Shown here piece by piece: positions 45,116 through 53,724 of a stretch of 64,000 nt of DNA. Below the pieces are notes generated by a model that saw only the letters and a list, made by a program, of their open reading frames with translations, was not told the DNA's origin and made no database searches. Position 1 is the first letter of the stretch, and every line of letters starts with the position of its first letter. The stretch comes from Fibrobacterota bacterium (GTDB lineage: Bacteria > Fibrobacterota > Fibrobacteria > UBA11236). The position numbers were made by a program, and so were the translations under genes. The DNA lies in the NCBI GenBank assembly GCA_028287465.1, contig JAQBPO010000042.1, positions 124,001 through 188,000 of the forward strand, written 5' to 3'.

Positions 45116-45897
45116 GCAACATGACCGGAACCGCGGAAGCGCCCGATCGGGCCGAGGGTGGGCAAGGCGCGAGGGAGGACGCCGCTCCCGTGGACGGCGC
45201 CGCGCCGGCCGCGCGCTGCCTTCCCGAAGCCTGGATGGGGGACGGGGCCGGGCCCCTGGCGGCGGGCATCGCCCTTTTCAACAGGTATCCGCTGCGTTAC
45301 GCCCATGAAAGTTGGATCCCGGCATCCTGGGAAAGGACCCTGCTGGAGTCATGCCGGGACGGCGGCCGCTCCGAGACCCGCCTGGGAGAGGAACTGTTAA
45401 GGCATTGGAAGCTGGATCCGCGCCCCTGCTTCGCTTTCGGCGCCCCCTTGGCCCGATTCGCCCTGGTGGAGCCGGAAAGCCTGCGCCGCACGGTTTCCTG
45501 GACCGGTCTCGCGCGCCATGCGGACGAGATTTCCCGGATGGTGGAGCGCTCCAAGGTGATGGCCTTCCGTAACCAGGTCGGCGAGGAGGCCTGGCGATTC
45601 TCCGTGTTCCGAGCGCCCCTTTTGGCGGGTTCCCTCGCTTCCGGCAGCCGTCAAGGCGGTAAGGCGGACGGGGATTGGAGCCATCGCGCGATGGCCTCGG
45701 GGCTTTTGATGCTCGGCGCCTGCCTGGCCGGGAGCCCTTCATGCCTTTCCGGGCGCGTGGCGCTCAAGTTCCCCCGGGAATTCTCCGGTTTCCTGGAAGC
45801 GGGAAAGGCCTATGGCGAAGCGGACGGCTATTTCCGGCTGTTCCGGAGGATTCTGGTACAGGAGGTGGACCCCGCATGGGACAGTTTGCTTTCATAA
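45112..45897 (+). CDS. sctK: Type III secretion sorting-platform protein SctK
   Basis: A 261-residue cytosolic protein. The motif LFNRYPLRYAHESWIPASWE matches the conserved FNxxPxxYxHxSWLP block of the YscK family, and the C-terminal [17 protein letters not shown] matches its conserved end. SctK links the SctQ-SctL-SctN pods of the sorting platform to the FHA domain of SctD. Its position between sctJ and sctL is the Ysc order. The start overlaps the sctJ stop (ATGA), and the 3' end overlaps sctL by 22 bp. The first 35 residues are acidic and probably disordered. Confidence 0.82.
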   Translation: MSNMTGTAEAPDRAEGGQGAREDAAPVDGAAPAARCLPEAWMGDGAGPLAAGIALFNRYPLRYAHESWIPASWERTLLESCRDGGRSETRLGEELLRHWKLDPRPCFAFGAPLARFALVEPESLRRTVSWTGLARHADEISRMVERSKVMAFRNQVGEEAWRFSVFRAPLLAGSLASGSRQGGKADGDWSHRAMASGLLMLGACLAGSPSCLSGRVALKFPREFSGFLEAGKAYGEADGYFRLFRRILVQEVDPAWDSLLS

Positions 45898-46562
45898 GCG
45901 ATGCGGACCTGAAGGTCGCGCCCGGGACCCGCGTGGTCAAGGCCGGGGAATACGCCAGGTACATCGAGGCCGGGCGGATATTGGCGGAAGCGCGGGCCAA
46001 GGCCATGGAGATCCTGGCCGCGGCGGAACGCAAGGCGGGGGAGATGCGGGAGGCCGGCTTCGCCGAAGGCCAGCGCCAAGGCAAGGAATCCTCCTCGAAA
46101 TACCTGCTCGGAATCGTATCCAGGTCGCGCGAGCACCTGGAAGAGAGCGAAGAGCGCATCATCGCCCTGGTAATCGGAGTGCTCAGGAAGATCCTCGGTG
46201 ACATGGACGAGAAGGAGGTGGTCGTGCGCATGGTGCGCAGCGCCATGGCCGTGGTGAGCCGGCAGAACCAGGTGACCGTGATGGTGGCGCCGGAAAAGGT
46301 CGAGGCCGTCAAGGCCAGCCTGCACCGCATCCTCCAGCCGTATCCCAGGGTGACCTCGGTGGAAGTGGTCGCCGATCCCAAGCTCACGGGCGGGGATTGC
46401 GTCCTGGAGACCAAGGTGGGCAGGGTGGAGGCCAGCCTGGAATCCCAGTTGAAGAACATCACGGGCGCGCTGGCCGATCTGGCTCCCGGCCGCAAGGAGC
46501 GCCTGGAGCGCGACCTCAAGGCGATAGAACTCGAACTCTCCACCGGATTGCTGGAAGGCTGA
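45876..46562 (+). CDS. sctL: Type III secretion stator protein SctL
   Basis: A 228-residue protein of the SctL/FliH type. The N-terminus is followed by a long Ala/Glu/Lys-rich coiled coil with small-residue spacing ([31 protein letters not shown]), then the globular C-domain ([70 protein letters not shown]). It connects the ATPase SctN to SctQ and regulates it. ATG 45876 is preceded by GGAGGTGG inside the sctK end; the frame is open farther upstream, but the family N-terminus supports this start. Confidence 0.9.
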   Translation: MGQFAFISDADLKVAPGTRVVKAGEYARYIEAGRILAEARAKAMEILAAAERKAGEMREAGFAEGQRQGKESSSKYLLGIVSRSREHLEESEERIIALVIGVLRKILGDMDEKEVVVRMVRSAMAVVSRQNQVTVMVAPEKVEAVKASLHRILQPYPRVTSVEVVADPKLTGGDCVLETKVGRVEASLESQLKNITGALADLAPGRKERLERDLKAIELELSTGLLEG

Positions 46563-46566
46563 ACGC

Positions 46567-47895
46567 ATGGGAATGCTGGACCGTTTGGAAGCGACCGTGG
46601 AAGGGGCCCTGGGATCCTCCCAGTCCTATACCGTAAGAGGGCATGTAGTCGAAGTGCTGGGGACCGTGATCCGCGCCGTGGTGCCCGAGGCCAAGATCGG
46701 CGAGATCTGCATGCTCCGTTCCCCCGAGGACGGGAGCGAGTTCCCGGCGGAGGTGGTGGGTTTCGGCAGGGATTCGGCGGTGCTGACGCCCCTGGGCCGC
46801 ATCCAGGGCATCTCGACCAACATGGAAGTCTTTCCCACCGGGCGCGTGCACCAGGTGGCCTGCGGGCCGCACCTGCTCGGGCGCGTCCTGGACGGTCTGG
46901 GGCATCCCCTGGACGCGGACGAGAAAGGCCCCCTGCCCCCGGCGGAAGCCTTCTATCCCGTCTACGCGGATCCGCCCCATCCCTTGCAGCGCGGCATCAT
47001 CGCGAAAACCCTCTCCCTGGGCGTGCGCGCCCTGGACGGGATGCTCACCGTGGGAGAAGGCCAGCGCATCGGCATCTTCGCCGCGGCCGGCGGCGGCAAA
47101 TCGACCCTGCTCGCCTCCATCATCCGCGGCGCGGAGGTGGACGTGAACGTGGTGGCCCTCATCGGCGAACGCGGCCGCGAAGTGCGCGAGTTCATCGAAC
47201 TGCAACTGGGACCGGAGGGCATGGCCCGCACCGTCATCGTCGTCTCCACCTCGGACCGCCCGGCCATGGAGCGCCTCAAGGCCTCCTACGTGGCCACGGC
47301 CATCGCGGAATACTTCCGCGACCAGGGACAGAAGGTCCTCTTGATGATGGATTCGGTCACCCGCTTCGCCCGCGCGCAACGCGAGATAGGCCTGGCCGCG
47401 GGCGAGCCGCCCACCCGCCGCGGCTTCCCGCCCTCGGTGTTTTCGACCCTGCCCATCCTGCTGGAGAGGGCCGGCGCCGGCCGCAAGGGTTCCATCACCG
47501 GCATCTATACCGTGCTGGTCGAAGGCGACGACATGACCGAACCCGTGGCGGACGAGACCCGGAGCATCCTGGACGGGCACGTGGTCCTGTCCCGCAAGCT
47601 GGCTTCGGCCAACCATTATCCCGCCATCGACGTGCTGGCCAGCGTAAGCCGCGTGATGGATGCGATCGTGTCGCCGGAACATCGGAAGGCCGCCGGCGAA
47701 TTGCGGGAGCTTTACGCCAAATACGCGGAGGTGGAGCTGCTGGTGCAGCTCGGGGAGTACAAGACGGGCACGGACGCCTTGGCGGATAAAGCCATCGCGA
47801 AAATCGCCGATATCCGCCGGTTCCTGCGCCAGGATACGCGCGAACAGACCCCTTTCCAGACGACCCTGGAAAGGCTCATGGAGGTGGTGAAATGA
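46567..47895 (+). CDS. sctN: Type III secretion ATPase SctN
   Basis: A 442-residue hexameric ATPase of the FliI/YscN family. It unfolds substrates and strips chaperones at the export gate. Visible: an N-terminal beta-barrel region, Walker [12 protein letters not shown] with Lys near residue 178, the catalytic Glu region [13 protein letters not shown], Walker [11 protein letters not shown], and the [20 protein letters not shown] block. It is of usual length. It starts 4 bp after sctL and its stop overlaps sctO (ATGA), as expected for a co-translated sorting-platform operon. Confidence 0.96.
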   Translation: MGMLDRLEATVEGALGSSQSYTVRGHVVEVLGTVIRAVVPEAKIGEICMLRSPEDGSEFPAEVVGFGRDSAVLTPLGRIQGISTNMEVFPTGRVHQVACGPHLLGRVLDGLGHPLDADEKGPLPPAEAFYPVYADPPHPLQRGIIAKTLSLGVRALDGMLTVGEGQRIGIFAAAGGGKSTLLASIIRGAEVDVNVVALIGERGREVREFIELQLGPEGMARTVIVVSTSDRPAMERLKASYVATAIAEYFRDQGQKVLLMMDSVTRFARAQREIGLAAGEPPTRRGFPPSVFSTLPILLERAGAGRKGSITGIYTVLVEGDDMTEPVADETRSILDGHVVLSRKLASANHYPAIDVLASVSRVMDAIVSPEHRKAAGELRELYAKYAEVELLVQLGEYKTGTDALADKAIAKIADIRRFLRQDTREQTPFQTTLERLMEVVK

Positions 47896-48380
47896 ACAAG
47901 TACCCCCTGAAGCGCATGCTCGCCGTGCGGGAATTGCGCGAAGACCAGGCGGCGCGCGATTTGCGCAACGCGCTCGACGAACTGGCGACGGCCGTGGCCT
48001 TCTGGGAGGCCCGCAAGGCCGAGGTGGTGGAATGCCGCCACTTCATGCGCCGGAAGGAAATGGAACTGGCCGGGGCCACGGTGGGATTGAAGATCGAGAC
48101 CGGAGCGGCGCGCGGGCTGCAGCGCGAGCTGGCGGCCTGGCGCTACCGCCTGGAAGAGGCGGAAGCCGTGATGGAAGCGGCCGCGGCGGCGGTCGAGACG
48201 GCCCAGGCCCACTGCGAAGCGGCCAGGTCGGCTTACCAGGCCAAGATGAAGGACAAGCATAAGATCGAGAACCACCGCGGCATATGGCAGGCGCAGGCGG
48301 ACAAGGAAGCCGAGGCCGCGGAAGAGGACGAATTGGAAGAATCAGCCAACAACAACGCGAAACCGAAACCCGCCCAGTGA
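47892..48380 (+). CDS. sctO: Type III secretion central stalk protein SctO
   Basis: A 162-residue protein, almost entirely a coiled coil ([40 protein letters not shown]), as in YscO/FliJ, which insert into the SctN hexamer like the gamma subunit of F1. The acidic C-terminal tail is disordered. Assignment rests on length, coiled-coil character and the position between sctN and sctP; primary sequence is poorly conserved in this family. Confidence 0.82.
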   Translation: MNKYPLKRMLAVRELREDQAARDLRNALDELATAVAFWEARKAEVVECRHFMRRKEMELAGATVGLKIETGAARGLQRELAAWRYRLEEAEAVMEAAAAAVETAQAHCEAARSAYQAKMKDKHKIENHRGIWQAQADKEAEAAEEDELEESANNNAKPKPAQ

Positions 48381-48413
48381 TCCCCCCCACAGCCGATATC
48401 AGGAGCCGAAACC

Positions 48414-50606
48414 ATGCCCATCCATGACAACAAAGGACGCAATCCCGTGCCGGAGCTCGGGGACACCTCCGGTTACTATCCGGACGGAAAGCCTCCGGAG
48501 CCCACCCAGGCGGAGATCGAGGCCTTCAAGGCGGCGATGACCGAAGAGGTGATGTCCAAGGTCGCCGCCGTGGAAAAGGACGGCAACGAATCCCGGAAAC
48601 GCATCCTCCGGGAAATGGCCAGGAAGCTCCAGCGCGTGGAATCCTTGCACAGCTTCGAAGTGGAGGAGAAGAAGGTCGATGGCGTGCGCAGGGGGGGATA
48701 CGCGCTCGCCATCGGTATCGACCCTCCCATCCTCCCGGCCTCGGTCAAGGCGATCGGGGAGACGGACGGCATCATCGAGACCCGGAAGCGGGTCGCTCCC
48801 GGCGAGGATCCGGGCCTGGACGATCATGCTCCCGTCCCGGGCGACATCCTTATCATCGAAGTGGAATCGTCCGATGCCGATCCCCTGCAGGCCAAGCATA
48901 TCAAGGGCGCTGGACCGGCGAATCCCGCCGCGCCTCCTGCCGATTCCGGAATCCTGGTGGTCCCCGTCGCGCATGCGGAAACCCCGGATCCGCAATCGCA
49001 CGTAACGGTTTCCCATGAATCCAGAGGCGGCGATTCCGATCTGTCGCGCGGAAGCGATTCCCGGAAAGGCGGAACCGGGGAACCGATCCCGGAAGCGACC
49101 CCCGTCCCTACCGCGGACCATGGCTTCTTCGTCCCCGCCCATTCGAAGATCAAACCCTTTTTCAGGAAATCGGAAACGGAGTCCCGCATTCCGGAAGGCA
49201 ATCCCTACGCTTTTCCCCTGCCCCCGGTTTCCCGCACGGCGGAAACTCCCGATGGGATTCCCCCCGTTCATGGGAAGGCCACGGTCTTCACGGACGCGGT
49301 GGGCGGCAAACCCGCGATCCGCCAATCCGAAAGCGCCCCCTTGGAGGTGCCCGTGTCCGAAGCCGGCGAAGCCTTCTTCGCCCGGTACGGATCGCCGGTT
49401 CCAGCGCAGGATCCTGCGGGCATCGCGATACGCGAAGCCACCGTCCCACGCTTTACCGACCGCGAAACGGTTCCCGGCGCTCTTGTCGTGCCTGTCCATG
49501 ATGCCGCCGTGGCGCGCACCGAAGGTAATCCGGAACTCCCGGAGATCCCAGCGCAGCCGGTGATCGACGGAGGTCCTCTGGCGGATCCTGTTCCCGTAAT
49601 CGCCAATCCGGTTCGTCCCCCGATTGAAACCGGGATCCGCACCGTAGACCATGAGAGGGTAACCCGCGATCCCGTGTACGTTCCCGTCCATGATCTTCGC
49701 CCAGAGGGTATCCCGTCCCGGGAAATGCCCTTGGCGCCGCATGGGGAAGGCTCCCTGGACCTTGTACCGGTCGCCCGTGCCGAAGGGATAGAGGGAACCG
49801 AATCCCATATCCGTCTGAAACCGATCGAGCATACGGACCATCCCTCCCTTGAAGTTCCCCAAACGGCGTTCGTTCCCGTAGAGCATCGGGAAATCCAGGC
49901 TGACGATCCCGGTCAGGTCGTGGACGGGAACGGCGGGGTTCCGGATGCGGTCCATCAGTCCCTGGTCTTCCAGGAGATCCAGGTCCCGGGAAGCATTGAA
50001 TCGGCGGTGACGGAAAACCCGGACCATCGGCCGGGCGAGCGCCTGGTCGTCAAGGCCGAAGCCGGTCCCGGATCCCTGGGCACGGATCAACACAGGCAAA
50101 CGCCCGTCTTCGGCGATTCCGATGACGGTGATTTCCGCATCGGCAAGGCGGACCGCAAGCGCGCGGTCGAATCCGAGGACGGGTCGGATCCGGTAACGGA
50201 TCCGCTCATGCAGGCCGGCGCCTTGTACCGGCTCCATGCCGGCGAGGTCCCGGTCCAGGCCGCCTTCCATCACCATGAATCCGTCCAGCAGGGGCATTCC
50301 ACCCCGCTCACCCAGGAAGTGGTTTCCATGGTGGACCGCATGCTGGTCACGGCCGATAGCGGTTCCTATGTGAAGGAAGTGAGGATGACCCTGAACGATT
50401 CCGTCCTGCCCAATACCGAAATCCAGTTCCGCCAGGTCGGGACTTCCCTGACCGTCACCCTGTTCAACGAGGATGGGGCGAGCCTGGAGCTCCTCCGCAA
50501 GGAAGCGCCCGAGTTGGCCGAAGCCCTGCGCGCCCGGACCGGCGATGACGTGGAAGTCAGGATCGTCACCGGCACCGGGGCCGGAGCGAGCGAGGAGACC
50601 GTATGA
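48414..50606 (+). CDS. sctP: Type III secretion needle-length ruler and substrate-switch protein SctP
   Basis: A 730-residue protein. Residues 31-45 (TQAEIEAFKAAMTEE) carry a short motif like that of SctI. Residues about 45-640 are low-complexity and rich in Pro, Glu, Asp and Gly, with loosely repeated (V/F)VPV(H/A)xxE units (VVPVHDAAV; VPVHDLRPEG; FVPVEHRE; LVPVARAEG). The last 90 residues (MVDRMLVTADSGSYVKEVRM; TSLTVTLFNEDGASLELLRKEAPELAEALR) fit the FliK/YscP C-terminal switch domain. It is much longer than YscP (515 residues). The position between sctO and sctQ and the ATGA overlap with sctQ support the call. Confidence 0.82.
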   Translation: MPIHDNKGRNPVPELGDTSGYYPDGKPPEPTQAEIEAFKAAMTEEVMSKVAAVEKDGNESRKRILREMARKLQRVESLHSFEVEEKKVDGVRRGGYALAIGIDPPILPASVKAIGETDGIIETRKRVAPGEDPGLDDHAPVPGDILIIEVESSDADPLQAKHIKGAGPANPAAPPADSGILVVPVAHAETPDPQSHVTVSHESRGGDSDLSRGSDSRKGGTGEPIPEATPVPTADHGFFVPAHSKIKPFFRKSETESRIPEGNPYAFPLPPVSRTAETPDGIPPVHGKATVFTDAVGGKPAIRQSESAPLEVPVSEAGEAFFARYGSPVPAQDPAGIAIREATVPRFTDRETVPGALVVPVHDAAVARTEGNPELPEIPAQPVIDGGPLADPVPVIANPVRPPIETGIRTVDHERVTRDPVYVPVHDLRPEGIPSREMPLAPHGEGSLDLVPVARAEGIEGTESHIRLKPIEHTDHPSLEVPQTAFVPVEHREIQADDPGQVVDGNGGVPDAVHQSLVFQEIQVPGSIESAVTENPDHRPGERLVVKAEAGPGSLGTDQHRQTPVFGDSDDGDFRIGKADRKRAVESEDGSDPVTDPLMQAGALYRLHAGEVPVQAAFHHHESVQQGHSTPLTQEVVSMVDRMLVTADSGSYVKEVRMTLNDSVLPNTEIQFRQVGTSLTVTLFNEDGASLELLRKEAPELAEALRARTGDDVEVRIVTGTGAGASEETV

Positions 50607-51658
50607 CCGCCCTCATCGCTCCCTGGATCCGCCCGGAAGTGACCGCCGAGGAAATGGAGGTGGGGAATACCCTGTACGGCGCCTCCGGAAGGATCTTCGC
50701 CGACCTCGGGGGCGAACGGTTCCGCGTGCGTTTCGTGCCCGGATTCGCGTCGCCCTATAGTCCCGCCTTGGCGGCCGTCATCCGGATCGATGGGCGCAGG
50801 GCCGCCCTGGACGTGGACCGGATGCCGTTGCCGCATCTCCTGGGTTACCCCGGGGGCGGGTTGGATCCGGCCGACGTACCCCCGGAAATCCTGGCGGCCT
50901 TCCTGGAAGGGGCCCTGGCCGGGATCCTGTACCGGGCCGAAACCGTCTTGGGACGTCCCGTCCGCATCGAGTCGGCGGGCATGCCCCGGCCGGATGGCGA
51001 TCGGGAGGGAACCGACCGGACCTTATCCCTGGAATTGGATGGGACCGCCGACCCCGAGGGCTTGCGCGGGACCGGTCGCTTGCGCGCCAGGCTGCATCTT
51101 TCCCGGGAGGATTTGCGGGCCCTGGCCGCGGCCATTAAGCCTGAAAGGAAGCGGACGGAGGAGTGGGGCGAACTGCCCGTGGGCCTGCGGTTCCGCGTGG
51201 GGGCCGCGCGCCTGACGACGGGAGAGTGCGGGGCCCTGGCCCCGGGAGACATCGTGCTGTTGGACGGAGACCCCATCGGGCCCGGTGGATTGAAGGTTTG
51301 CGCCGGCGATGCGGATGCCGCATTGTGGACGGCGACTTGGAAGGATGGACGAGTCGTGCTGGAGGAGGAAAGCAAGGTGGAACATATCGAAACGGCCGCG
51401 ACCCATGGGGGCGAAGCGGAGAATCTGGATGCGCTGGAAGTGCAAATGACCTTCGACCTGGGAGGGCGTACGGCCACCCTGGCGGAAATCCGGTCCCTGG
51501 CCGCCGGACACGTATTCGCCTTGCCGGAGAATCCGGAAGCGCGCGTCGGGATCCGGGTGGGCGGGAAGCCCGTCGGCCACGGGACCCTGGTCATGGTGGA
51601 CGGCCGCGCCGGGGTGCGGATCGATTCCCTCTGGAAGGGGGCCTCCGATGCTGGCTAG
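50603..51658 (+). CDS. sctQ: Type III secretion C-ring/pod protein SctQ
   Basis: A 351-residue protein with the SctQ plan: a divergent N-terminal region, a central SpoA-like domain (GLRFRVGAARLTTGECGALAPGDIVLLDG, about 195-260) and a C-terminal SpoA domain (LEVQMTFDLGGRTATLAEIRSLAAG; VGIRVGGKPVGHGTLVMVDG). It forms the cytosolic pods that recruit chaperone-substrate complexes. The start overlaps the sctP stop; the 3' end overlaps sctR by 11 bp. A candidate internal start for a C-terminal product is listed separately. Confidence 0.88.
   Translation: MTALIAPWIRPEVTAEEMEVGNTLYGASGRIFADLGGERFRVRFVPGFASPYSPALAAVIRIDGRRAALDVDRMPLPHLLGYPGGGLDPADVPPEILAAFLEGALAGILYRAETVLGRPVRIESAGMPRPDGDREGTDRTLSLELDGTADPEGLRGTGRLRARLHLSREDLRALAAAIKPERKRTEEWGELPVGLRFRVGAARLTTGECGALAPGDIVLLDGDPIGPGGLKVCAGDADAALWTATWKDGRVVLEEESKVEHIETAATHGGEAENLDALEVQMTFDLGGRTATLAEIRSLAAGHVFALPENPEARVGIRVGGKPVGHGTLVMVDGRAGVRIDSLWKGASDAG
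51361..51379 (+). promoter_or_regulatory. Candidate internal translation start in sctQ (SctQ-C)
   Basis: GGAGGAGG at 51361-51368 lies 8 bases before an in-frame GTG at 51377 (codon 259). Initiation there would give a 93-residue C-terminal SpoA protein, the size expected from YscQ-C. The same bases also encode Glu-Glu-Glu, so the match could be fortuitous. Confidence 0.45.
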
Positions 51659-52328
51659 CCACGCCCATGCCGCGGGCATGACCAATTTCCAACAGCTTCC
51701 CTCGGTCATGATCGTATTGGGGATCATGGGGCTGGCCCCTTTCATCGCCGTGATGGTCACCTCCTTCGTGAAGCTGGTGGTGGTGCTGTCCCTGGTGCGC
51801 AACGCCCTGGGGACCCAGCAGACGCCGCCCAACATGGTGATCAACGGGCTGGGAATAATCCTGACCCTGTACATCATGGCGCCGGTCGGCGCCGAGATGA
51901 ACGACATCATGGAGTCGAAGAAGATCAAGTTCGACAATCCGGCCTCCATCACGCGCAACTTCTCCACCGTGGTGGAACCCCTGCGTAAATTCATGGCCAA
52001 GCACTCCAATCCGAGGGAGCGCGCGTTCTTCGTGAAGTCCGCCGCGCAGATCTGGCCCAAGGAGATGGCGGACAAGGTGAAGGAAAACGATCTGCTCGTG
52101 CTGGTGCCGGCCTTCACGGTCAGCGAGCTCACGGCGGCCTTCGTGATCGGATTCTTCATCTACCTGCCCTTCATCGTGATCGATCTCGTGGTCTCGAACA
52201 TCCTCATGGCCATGGGCATGATGATGGTGAGCCCGATGACCATTTCCCTGCCCATCAAGCTGCTGCTGTTCGTGTTGATCGACGGCTGGGCGCGGCTCAC
52301 CCATTCCCTGATCCTCTCGTACGGATAA
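51648..52328 (+). CDS. sctR: Type III export gate protein SctR
   Basis: A 226-residue inner-membrane protein of the FliP/YscR family, with signatures MTSFVKLVVVLSLVRNALGTQQTPPNMV, then NGLGIILTLYIMAP, LLVLVPAFTVSELTAAF, VIGFFIYLPFIVIDLVVSNILMAMGM and SPMTISLPIKLLLFVLIDGW. It forms the core of the export gate with SctS and SctT. There is no long signal peptide, as in non-flagellar members. It overlaps sctQ slightly and is followed by sctS. Confidence 0.95.
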   Translation: MLASHAHAAGMTNFQQLPSVMIVLGIMGLAPFIAVMVTSFVKLVVVLSLVRNALGTQQTPPNMVINGLGIILTLYIMAPVGAEMNDIMESKKIKFDNPASITRNFSTVVEPLRKFMAKHSNPRERAFFVKSAAQIWPKEMADKVKENDLLVLVPAFTVSELTAAFVIGFFIYLPFIVIDLVVSNILMAMGMMMVSPMTISLPIKLLLFVLIDGWARLTHSLILSYG

Positions 52329-52346
52329 GGGCCAGGAGAAACAGAA

Positions 52347-52616
52347 ATGACCGAAGGATATACGATCGATATGACCGTGAAAGCCATGACCCTGGTGCTG
52401 TGGGCCTCCATGCCCGCCATCGCGGTCGCCACCGTGGTGGGCGTGGCGGTGAGCCTGATCCAGGCGCTCACCCAGATCCAGGATCAGACCCTGCCTTTCG
52501 GCATCAAGCTGGTGGCGGTCTTCCTGACCCTGTTCTTCACCGTGCGTTGGGTCGGCAGCGAGATATTCAATTTCGCCGTCCTGATCTTCGACGGCTTCTA
52601 CCGGTTCGGCGCATGA
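52347..52616 (+). CDS. sctS: Type III export gate protein SctS
   Basis: An 89-residue protein with two membrane helices, of the FliQ/YscS family (LVLWASMPAIAVATVVGVAVSLIQALTQIQDQTLPFGIKLVAVF). AGGAG lies upstream. It ends the J-to-S run. The last codons form the first unit of a 42-bp tandem repeat, which extends into the intergenic region. Confidence 0.94.
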   Translation: MTEGYTIDMTVKAMTLVLWASMPAIAVATVVGVAVSLIQALTQIQDQTLPFGIKLVAVFLTLFFTVRWVGSEIFNFAVLIFDGFYRFGA

Positions 52617-52768
52617 TCACGGGAAGGACATCGCCGACCCGGCCGGTTCGGCGCTTGAAAGCGCTAATCGAAACGCCGACCCGGCCGGTTCGGCGCATGA
52701 TTACGCCCAAGGCTTCACCGGACCGGCCGGTTCGGCGCTTGAATGGAACGATCCGTTCCATGCCCGGC
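52601..52768 (+). repeat. Four 42-bp tandem repeats from the sctS 3' end
   Basis: CCGGTTCGGCGC recurs at 52601, 52643, 52685 and 52727, exactly 42 bp apart, followed alternately by ATGAT and TTGAA. Three units end in an ACCCGG or GACCGG join. The first unit contains the last codons and stop of sctS. The period is a multiple of three and one frame stays open from an ATGA overlap at 52613 to 52915 (100 codons, basic RPVRR repeats); whether it is translated is unclear. The rest of the gap to 52988 holds promoter site A. Confidence 0.85.
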
Positions 52769-52852
52769 GCCGGACTCGTAATCATGCCGGGACCCATATG
52801 GAACCTCGCCGCGGGGAAATTGCCTTTTGTCGGGCCGGATCCGGCGCAACCC

Positions 52853-52913
52853 GTAACCGTCGGCGTAAAAGCCGGCCCGGCGCGCGGACTACCCCAGGCG
52901 ACTCGCTTAGATT
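52853..52913 (+). promoter_or_regulatory. GTAACC-box promoter (site A) of the small-protein operon
   Basis: GTAACC, 8 bp, AAAAGCCGGCCCGGCG, 19 bp, CTCGCTTA and a -10-like TAGATT 55 bp after the G. It is gap-free alignable with site B, including an identical 16-bp core and CTCGCTTA. The core contains the dyad GCCGG-N-CCGGC. Confidence 0.7.
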
Positions 52914-52988
52914 AAGTGCACGGAATCCGGACCGCCATCGAATGGGCGGCGCCGGACGCAAAGGCCCGAGGGCCGGAAGGAAACGTAC

Positions 52989-53282
52989 ATGCTACCACTC
53001 TTGGCGGCGGCGGGCAGGGCGGCGATGGGCCTCTTCAGGAGCGGCGGGAGCAAGGCCGCGGCGAATCCCGCTGCCAAGGCGGGCCCCCGGGGCGCGAACG
53101 AAGTGGTCGAGGGCGGCGCCAAGGGCGCGGGCAAGTCGAGCCCCATGGACATGATCGGCAACGTGGCCAACGTGGCCATGATCGGATCCATGATCCCGGG
53201 ACTGATGCCCGGAGGCGACGCGAAGAAACCCCCGGCGGACGCCAAGCCCAAGAGCACCTACGAACCCGTTCTGGATCACTGA
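52989..53282 (+). CDS. Small hydrophobic-patch protein, secretion-locus hypothetical 1
   Basis: A 97-residue protein without a recognised family. It has a Gly/Ala/Lys-rich N-terminal half and one moderately hydrophobic segment (GNVANVAMIGSMIPGLMPGG, about residues 57-76) followed by a Lys/Pro/Ala tail. The segment and tail resemble those of the next gene (MIPGL, then KK.xP), so the two are probably paralogues. There is no signal peptide. It is first gene after promoter site A and upstream of needle and rod genes, which makes a secreted or export-associated role likely. AAGGA precedes the ATG. Confidence 0.6.
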   Translation: MLPLLAAAGRAAMGLFRSGGSKAAANPAAKAGPRGANEVVEGGAKGAGKSSPMDMIGNVANVAMIGSMIPGLMPGGDAKKPPADAKPKSTYEPVLDH

Positions 53283-53290
53283 GGGCGGCC

Positions 53291-53680
53291 ATGGTTTCCA
53301 TTCCATCCTTTTTTTCGCGCGGCGCATCGGGCGCCAAGGCCCCGGAAGCCCCCGGCGCGCCCGTGAACAACCCGGTGAAGCCGGGCGCGGGTCCCGGCGG
53401 CAAGCCCCATAAGCCCGGCCAGGACGCGCCGGACGACCTCGCCGGGAACCAGCTCCCCGAAAAGGGGAAGATGTCCACGGGCGACAAGATGCAGGTGGGT
53501 GGGAACGTGCTCATGGCCGGTTCCCTGATCGTTCCCATGATCCCGGGCCTGAACGGCTCGGAGAAGAAGAAAGAGACGCCCCCGGGACCGACGCCGGAAG
53601 GGCAGCAGATCGAGGATCCGGCCCAGTACAAGCAGAACCAGGTCAAGAGCGCGGTCGGACCGACGCCGATCAATTGGTAA
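53291..53680 (+). CDS. Small hydrophobic-patch protein, secretion-locus hypothetical 2
   Basis: A 129-residue protein with no recognised family. The N-terminus is Pro/Gly/Lys-rich and disordered (residues 1-60); then comes a hydrophobic segment (GGNVLMAGSLIVPMIPGLNG) and a Lys/Pro/Glu tail. It matches hypothetical 1 in the order GNV-A-GS-(M/L)-IPGL followed by a KK.xPPG-like tail. The family could be translocator-like or a filament or export accessory, but there is no direct evidence. It lies 8 bp downstream of hypothetical 1; the upstream site is weak (GAGGG), suggesting coupling. Confidence 0.6.
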   Translation: MVSIPSFFSRGASGAKAPEAPGAPVNNPVKPGAGPGGKPHKPGQDAPDDLAGNQLPEKGKMSTGDKMQVGGNVLMAGSLIVPMIPGLNGSEKKKETPPGPTPEGQQIEDPAQYKQNQVKSAVGPTPINW

Positions 53681-53724
53681 CCAAGCCAGGCAATGGCGAA
53701 CAACACCCATAAAGGAGGGGATAA

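Noticed and set aside
48399-50297. A 632-codon open frame antisense to sctP
   Set aside because: The plus frame has a ribosome-binding site, an ATGA overlap with sctQ, a switch-domain-like C-terminus and the right position between sctO and sctQ.
52613-52915. A 100-codon gene overlapping sctS by ATGA
   Set aside because: The open frame rests mainly on the 42-bp repeat and runs through promoter site A; I list it only as a possibility under the repeat.
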